From NCBI GenBank assembly GCA_026874595.1, contig CM049309.1, positions 44,653,079 to 44,717,078 of the forward strand: DNA of 64,000 bases, written 5' to 3'. The notes under the pieces were generated by a model. The model searched no databases. It had not been told where the DNA came from and saw nothing but the letters and a program-made list of their open reading frames with translations. Position numbers and translations under genes: made by a program. The DNA is from Sipunculus nudus. Lineage: Eukaryota > Annelida > Sipuncula > Golfingiida > Sipunculidae. This document shows positions 61,601 to 64,000 of the stretch, one piece after another (within the stretch, counting starts at the first letter, position 1; every line of letters starts with the position of its first letter).

Positions 61601-64000
61601 CACTGATCTGACTTTAATCATAAATAATATACATATTTTTCATTCTCTATGCACATGCCAGAATGATGTCAGTATTGCGTAGTTGTTTTAAGTTATGGGC
61701 CCAAACATAATGCACTTTGTAAAAAATCAAGAAATATATTTACTCCCTTAACAAGGGGATTGCTGAAGCTAGAGACTTTTTGTCAGGGATGTAACATTAT
61801 TTAATCAAGATTCAATTGAATACCAAAAATTAGTTATGAATTTTTCAAATTTTATAAGTTATTAGTATAAATGTAAAATTAGTAACTTAAATTTTGCCCA
61901 ACTTTGACCATGGCACATTTGTTTCCTGTGAGCACTGTTGATATAATTTTCATATCATGCACACATAAGGATTTCAGCTTTTAAGTTTAGAAGGCTGAAA
62001 GAAATTTGCAAAAATTGTAGCTTTTATTAATGTTTTTATGAGACCCTGTCAGACTTTGGCTCTCTCCAGCCCCTCTTGAGTCACCTGTATGTTGACCTTG
62101 TTGAACTTTCAGCAAATTATGCATGCTTGAGGCGAGGCATACACAGGGAATCCAGGCAGCTTATGGCCAGCCACAGTTGATCCAGGTGTCCAACCCAACT
62201 CATCTAGTAGTTTTAACCAACTACATAACAATAAACAATAAATTAATAAATTTTTATTGTTTTTTTTTTTTAAAATTAAAGAAAAATAGAAAAGGAATTT
62301 GTTAGTTTATAATAACAGGAAATTAACTTGCAGTTACTGATGATATAAGAATCTTGTATCGATGGATGGAATGTCACGTATTCCAAATAACACCATGCAG
62401 TCCCCTATGGTATTTTTCAGTTCAATTTTAATGATAAAAAAATAAATCATATTATTCATTCCTAATCATTAGGGATCATATGAAGGAAATTAATGATAGT
62501 CAAAGATGCAGTTGATAATATTAATCTAGATTCCTACTGTGTCTAGTGTGTACATTGATGTGAAATTAGTCCAAAATGAATTTATTACAGTTATTTTTTA
62601 ATATAAATAAAAGCCATAAAACCAGGTACTTATGATCATTATTTAAATGTGTGAATTTTGTATATTCTGGATTCTCAACATCATTGTTTGGTGAAAACTG
62701 AATAAATACCAGACATGGTGCGAATACTTTGTAATTGTATTTAAATACGAATATGATTATGTACTCCATTATAAAATTTCTTGCATAAAGAATGGGAATT
62801 CAGGTAAAAATGAAAGTATATGAATACCAGTGCAAATACTTTCAAAATGTATTCATGAATGCATTCATGAATATATTCTTTAATATTATTTTAATGATCA
62901 TTTCAGTTATATTTCATTTTTAAAAATCATATGATTCTCTTATTATTTTTAATAAAATTATATTTGGGACAATATTTGTAATTTTTTTTAATTAATAGTT
63001 AAACCCTTATATAATATGTTCTGCTTATAAGTTATATGGCCAAGTCAAAATCTGTGTGACAATAGTACTCCATTTGTTAATAAAATAAATGAAATCAATC
63101 CTCTTCCCTGTCTCCAAAGGTACTATCAAAATCATACATAAGCTAAACAACAGCTTATATTTATTACCACACAAAACCAGCATGTGCCTCATTTCTAAAT
63201 AATATTTTTTAATCATATATAACAGCTGAGCGTCGTGACCCATAGGTCCCTTGTTTATATTTTTGCAGGAAGCATAATATGTGATAATTCTTCACCAATA
63301 CGATCAGCACAGCGGGTGCGTGCCAGGGTAGTTGTCTTCAGTATTGATGTGCCTCTTACAAAAGGCTTCCCAGTGAGTAACCACACCTTGATTTAATTAA
63401 TGTGTTAAACTTAGATGGTCATTTTAATGTATGTCTTATTTATATACATCATGATATACCGGTTTTTCATAAAGTTATCCTCTTTGGTCTTTCTTGATTG
63501 ATTCTAAAGTTGATTTCAGTTTGTAACTAAAGTATTAAATTTGAAGAGGCTGAACTGAATTACAAATTATATTTTTGTATTCTTTGTATATGCTGTCTTT
63601 GGTCAGTAATACAGGAGTGTTATTGAAAGAATTATATTTATTGAAAGATAAAAATAAGTAGAATAATACAGATGCTCAGGATTTCTGCATTTCAGTATTG
63701 TCAGATCAATATATCAGGTGGGATAAAACTTGAAAAGTCATTAGATATGTCTGATGCAACATATTATATTTTGACTTCCTGGTATTACTTGATGGTGAGT
63801 CATATATTGTGATAAAGTGGCCAGTAATGGACTTGTTTACCCATGATACCAGGAGACCAGGAGTGATATTCAGGTCTCAATTATATATTACTTAATGTGT
63901 TTTACCTGGGGTTACCTATAATTATCACATTCTTTTCTCATTTTAAAATACCCAGATCTGCTTGGAATGACAATTTCTGTGACATTCTGCAGGTTGTTTT
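34682..64000 (+). CDS. HBS1L: HBS1-like translational GTPase / SKI7, 3' end outside window
   Basis: HBS1L is the eRF3/eEF1A-like GTPase that delivers Pelota to stalled ribosomes in no-go and non-stop decay; splice forms of the same gene act as the metazoan SKI7. Exons are 34682-34724, 40790-40858, 41381-41539, 42241-42378, 43030-43080, cassette 43646-45880, 47316-47658, 48228-48316, 48912-49071, 49595-49707, 50241-50357, 50978-51211, 52013-52186, 53250-53345, 63269-63372 and 63993 to beyond 64000. All phases close. The N-terminus MSRHRNVR and [15 protein letters not shown] match HBS1L. A UBA-like HBS1-N segment lies in exon 4. The G domain starts in exon 8: GHVDAGKST (G1), RGVTMD (G2), [12 protein letters not shown] (G3), NKMD (G4), SGLSG (G5), followed by the beta-barrel domains. 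Without the cassette the window encodes about 632 residues of an expected roughly 690; the last beta-barrel is missing. Intron 1 is 6.1 kb and intron 14 is 9.9 kb. Confidence 0.95.
35585..36205. mobile_element. Long foldback element in HBS1L intron 1
   Basis: Arms 35590-35795 and about 35985-36200 are inverted copies. For example, agtccagaactggactgtt pairs with the opposite arm near 36155-36180, and 'gacctctccgtat' faces 'gagaggtaaat'. Pairing continues inward with 'gatatatccatatattttc', leaving a short loop. There is no ORF. Confidence 0.8.
37400..37440 (+). mobile_element. Family A right-end fragment
   Basis: CTGAGCGCCGTGACCCACAG followed by gtcttttgttc matches the right terminus of family A elements. 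Confidence 0.5.
37768..38579 (+). mobile_element. Family B tandem-core element in HBS1L intron 1
   Basis: Starts at 'gtagttttacccatgtcc' and contains four monomers of about 180-186 bp ('tgta.ggacttttttttgcaatgc'). It ends in gggggcaatagtgtcgttcc and gacacatctag. The left hairpin seen in the intron 14 copy is absent, so this copy is left-truncated or diverged. Confidence 0.75.
39401..39700 (+). mobile_element. Family E element, left part, HBS1L intron 1
   Basis: Begins TAGTCCCCGCTTCTGCGG, a hairpin with GGGGAC, then ACATTGATTTGGG and a 'tgtctgtctgtccg' microsatellite. It matches the minus-oriented copy in RhoBTB intron 9. The right end was not identified. Confidence 0.6.
39775..39789. repeat. 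Poly-G tract
   Basis: A run of about 14 G in HBS1L intron 1. Similar runs lie near 51702-51714 and 57685-57702. Confidence 0.9.
43646..45888 (+). CDS. HBS1L: SKI7-type cassette exon of HBS1L with isoform stop
   Basis: This large exon is open for 745 codons. It starts in phase 1 (the G of exon 5 plus AT gives Asp) and ends in phase 1 at 45880 (T|gtaagt), so including or skipping it keeps the downstream GTPase frame. If the donor is not used, translation ends at TGA 45886-45888, inside the splice-site consensus, giving a roughly 900-aa GTPase-less isoform. This matches the HBS1L/SKI7 alternative-exon arrangement known in animals and plants, in which the short isoform links the cytoplasmic exosome to the SKI complex. 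The protein is Ser/Pro/Gly/Gln-rich and disordered-looking. It has PPGY (43855-43866) and RPPPGF (43957-43974), nine copies of an [11 protein letters not shown]-type motif (44299-45417), SGSPxxxGSP spacers, a basic stretch, and a C-terminal [14 protein letters not shown] segment (from 45803) resembling the Ski7-like motif I recall in the vertebrate isoform. Confidence 0.85.
45910..46365. mobile_element. Foldback element downstream of the SKI7 cassette exon
   Basis: The arms are inverted copies ('cagacatccttttatgtaacc' pairs with 'gttacacaaaaggatgtctg'; 'gttctctgggttttgaacacc' pairs with 'ggtgtttgaacccagagac'). It starts 22 bp after the cassette stop codon, so a readthrough transcript would carry it in its 3' UTR. 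Confidence 0.8.
46538..46843 (+). promoter_or_regulatory. Candidate intronic poly(A) signals for the SKI7 isoform
   Basis: AATAAA hexamers lie at 46538-46543 and 46838-46843, 0.65 and 0.95 kb after the TGA created by donor readthrough. Either could end an intron-retained SKI7-type transcript. AATAAA is common in AT-rich DNA, so this is suggestive only. Confidence 0.35.
49250..49417. repeat. Two-copy direct duplication in HBS1L intron 9
   Basis: A unit of about 83 bp beginning gtagttactt and containing aaaatgttaatgctgttgta occurs twice in tandem with few differences. Confidence 0.85.
53473..57752 (+). mobile_element. Family C tandem-core element, interrupted by a family A copy
   Basis: The left end TATCCCCAGACAAAGTCGGG forms a hairpin with GGGGATA. 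The core repeats 'aataactttgtaagaatttg', 'ggtttgatgcatcttatca' and 'tttcaaggtcacagcagcga'. The right end (about 57700-57752) has TTGTCTGGGGATA, the inverse of the left terminus, then ends ATCTAG. Family A copy A1 (54837-57463) sits inside the core between 'tacattttt' and 'caaggtcacagc'. Confidence 0.8.
54837..57463 (+). mobile_element. Family A element, copy A1
   Basis: A roughly 29-nt near-palindrome from AGCTCAG to CTGAGCT is followed by (CCGT)n, about 2.4 kb of AT-rich unique sequence, and the end CAGCTGAGCGTCGTGACCC followed by ATAGGTCCCTTGTTT. It is inserted in element C. There is no intact ORF, so it is non-autonomous. Confidence 0.8.
59268..60136 (+). mobile_element. Candidate solo LTR with heat-shock-element arrays
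   Basis: An 869-bp unit begins TGTTGGG and ends GACAACA (5-bp inverted TGTTG/CAACA termini). It has a TATA box TATAAATA at 59748-59755 and AATAAA at 60035-60040, the order expected of an LTR. Upstream of the TATA are a CCAAT word (59653-59657) and three runs of alternating nTTCn/nGAAn pentamers. No second LTR, primer-binding site or ORF flanks it. Clean target duplications are not visible, since the left flank is the terminus of a family B element. Confidence 0.6.
59619..59738 (+). promoter_or_regulatory. Heat-shock-element-like arrays in the LTR
   Basis: Contiguous alternating pentamers are aGAAg-gTTCt-aGAGa-aTTCa (59619-59638), aTTCt-aGAAa-aTCCc (59664-59678) and aTTCt-aGAGa-cTTCt-aGAAg-tTTCg (59714-59738). 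The last ends ten bases before the TATA box. Nine of twelve pentamers are perfect matches to the HSF unit. Confidence 0.6.

Larger units (their letters stand above)
57850..63256 (+). mobile_element. Family A element, copy A2, interrupted by family B and an LTR
   Basis: Near-identical to A1 once the insertion 58078-60869 is removed (about 2.61 versus 2.63 kb). It ends 12 bp before the acceptor of HBS1L exon 15, so its right terminus lies in or next to that exon's splice-site region. Confidence 0.85.

Noticed and set aside
54751-63243. Paired ORFs repeated at about 55.0/60.8 kb, 55.6/61.5 kb and 57.2/63.0 kb
   Set aside because: They recur because A1 and A2 are copies of one non-autonomous element; none shows transposase or reverse transcriptase motifs.

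Overview
This is a eukaryotic nuclear window, AT-rich, with GT-AG introns of 0.3 to 10 kb, abundant (TA)n, (CA)n and poly-G tracts, and many short interspersed elements built around 145-190 bp tandem cores with CCGT/ACGG microsatellites. That element type (pearl-like, tandem-repeat-core non-autonomous elements) is typical of bivalve molluscs, and the proteins are clearly animal. I infer a bivalve; the species cannot be told from the sequence.

Four protein-coding genes can be assembled exon by exon with every intron phase closing. (1) MTX2 (metaxin-2), minus strand, 16419-11030, 7 exons, 263 aa. (2) A RhoBTB/RacA-type atypical Rho GTPase, plus strand, 18319-28430, 10 exons, 592 aa, ending in a CAAX box. 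(3) ITPA (inosine triphosphate pyrophosphatase), minus strand, 32863-29710, 4 exons, 223 aa. (4) HBS1L/SKI7, plus strand, from 34682 past the window end, 15 full exons plus the first 8 bases of the next. MTX2/RhoBTB and ITPA/HBS1L are head-to-head pairs; RhoBTB and ITPA are tail-to-tail about 1.3 kb apart. A possible small two-exon gene lies on the minus strand just upstream of HBS1L.

Layout: 1-11,029 is gene-free, with microsatellites, a G-quadruplex candidate, an inverted-repeat pair and tandem-core elements. 11,030-16,419 is MTX2, with a 44-bp minisatellite of about 1.7 kb in intron 4. 16,420-18,318 is a divergent promoter region with a hAT-like MITE and a GC-richer block. 18,319-28,430 is RhoBTB. 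29,710-32,863 is ITPA, with a roughly 30-bp minisatellite in intron 2. 34,682-64,000 is HBS1L, with a 6 kb intron 1, a 2,235-bp SKI7-type cassette exon and a 9.9 kb intron 14 filled by nested elements.

The genes are not an operon. HBS1L/SKI7 serves ribosome rescue and exosome coupling, MTX2 mitochondrial outer-membrane protein assembly, ITPA nucleotide-pool cleaning, and the RhoBTB protein GTPase/BTB adaptor signalling.

The points most worth a second look are these. The HBS1L SKI7 cassette is a phase 1-1 exon whose 5' splice site itself encodes the isoform stop, and it carries nine copies of a short hydrophobic/Gln motif plus GYF-ligand-like PPPGF. Two unrelated genes (MTX2, ITPA) each carry an intronic minisatellite that abuts an exon and repeats that exon's 3' splice site. 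A candidate solo LTR carries three arrays of heat-shock-element pentamers upstream of its TATA box. Several unrelated repeat families share one architecture, in which the left terminus recurs inverted just inside the right terminus.
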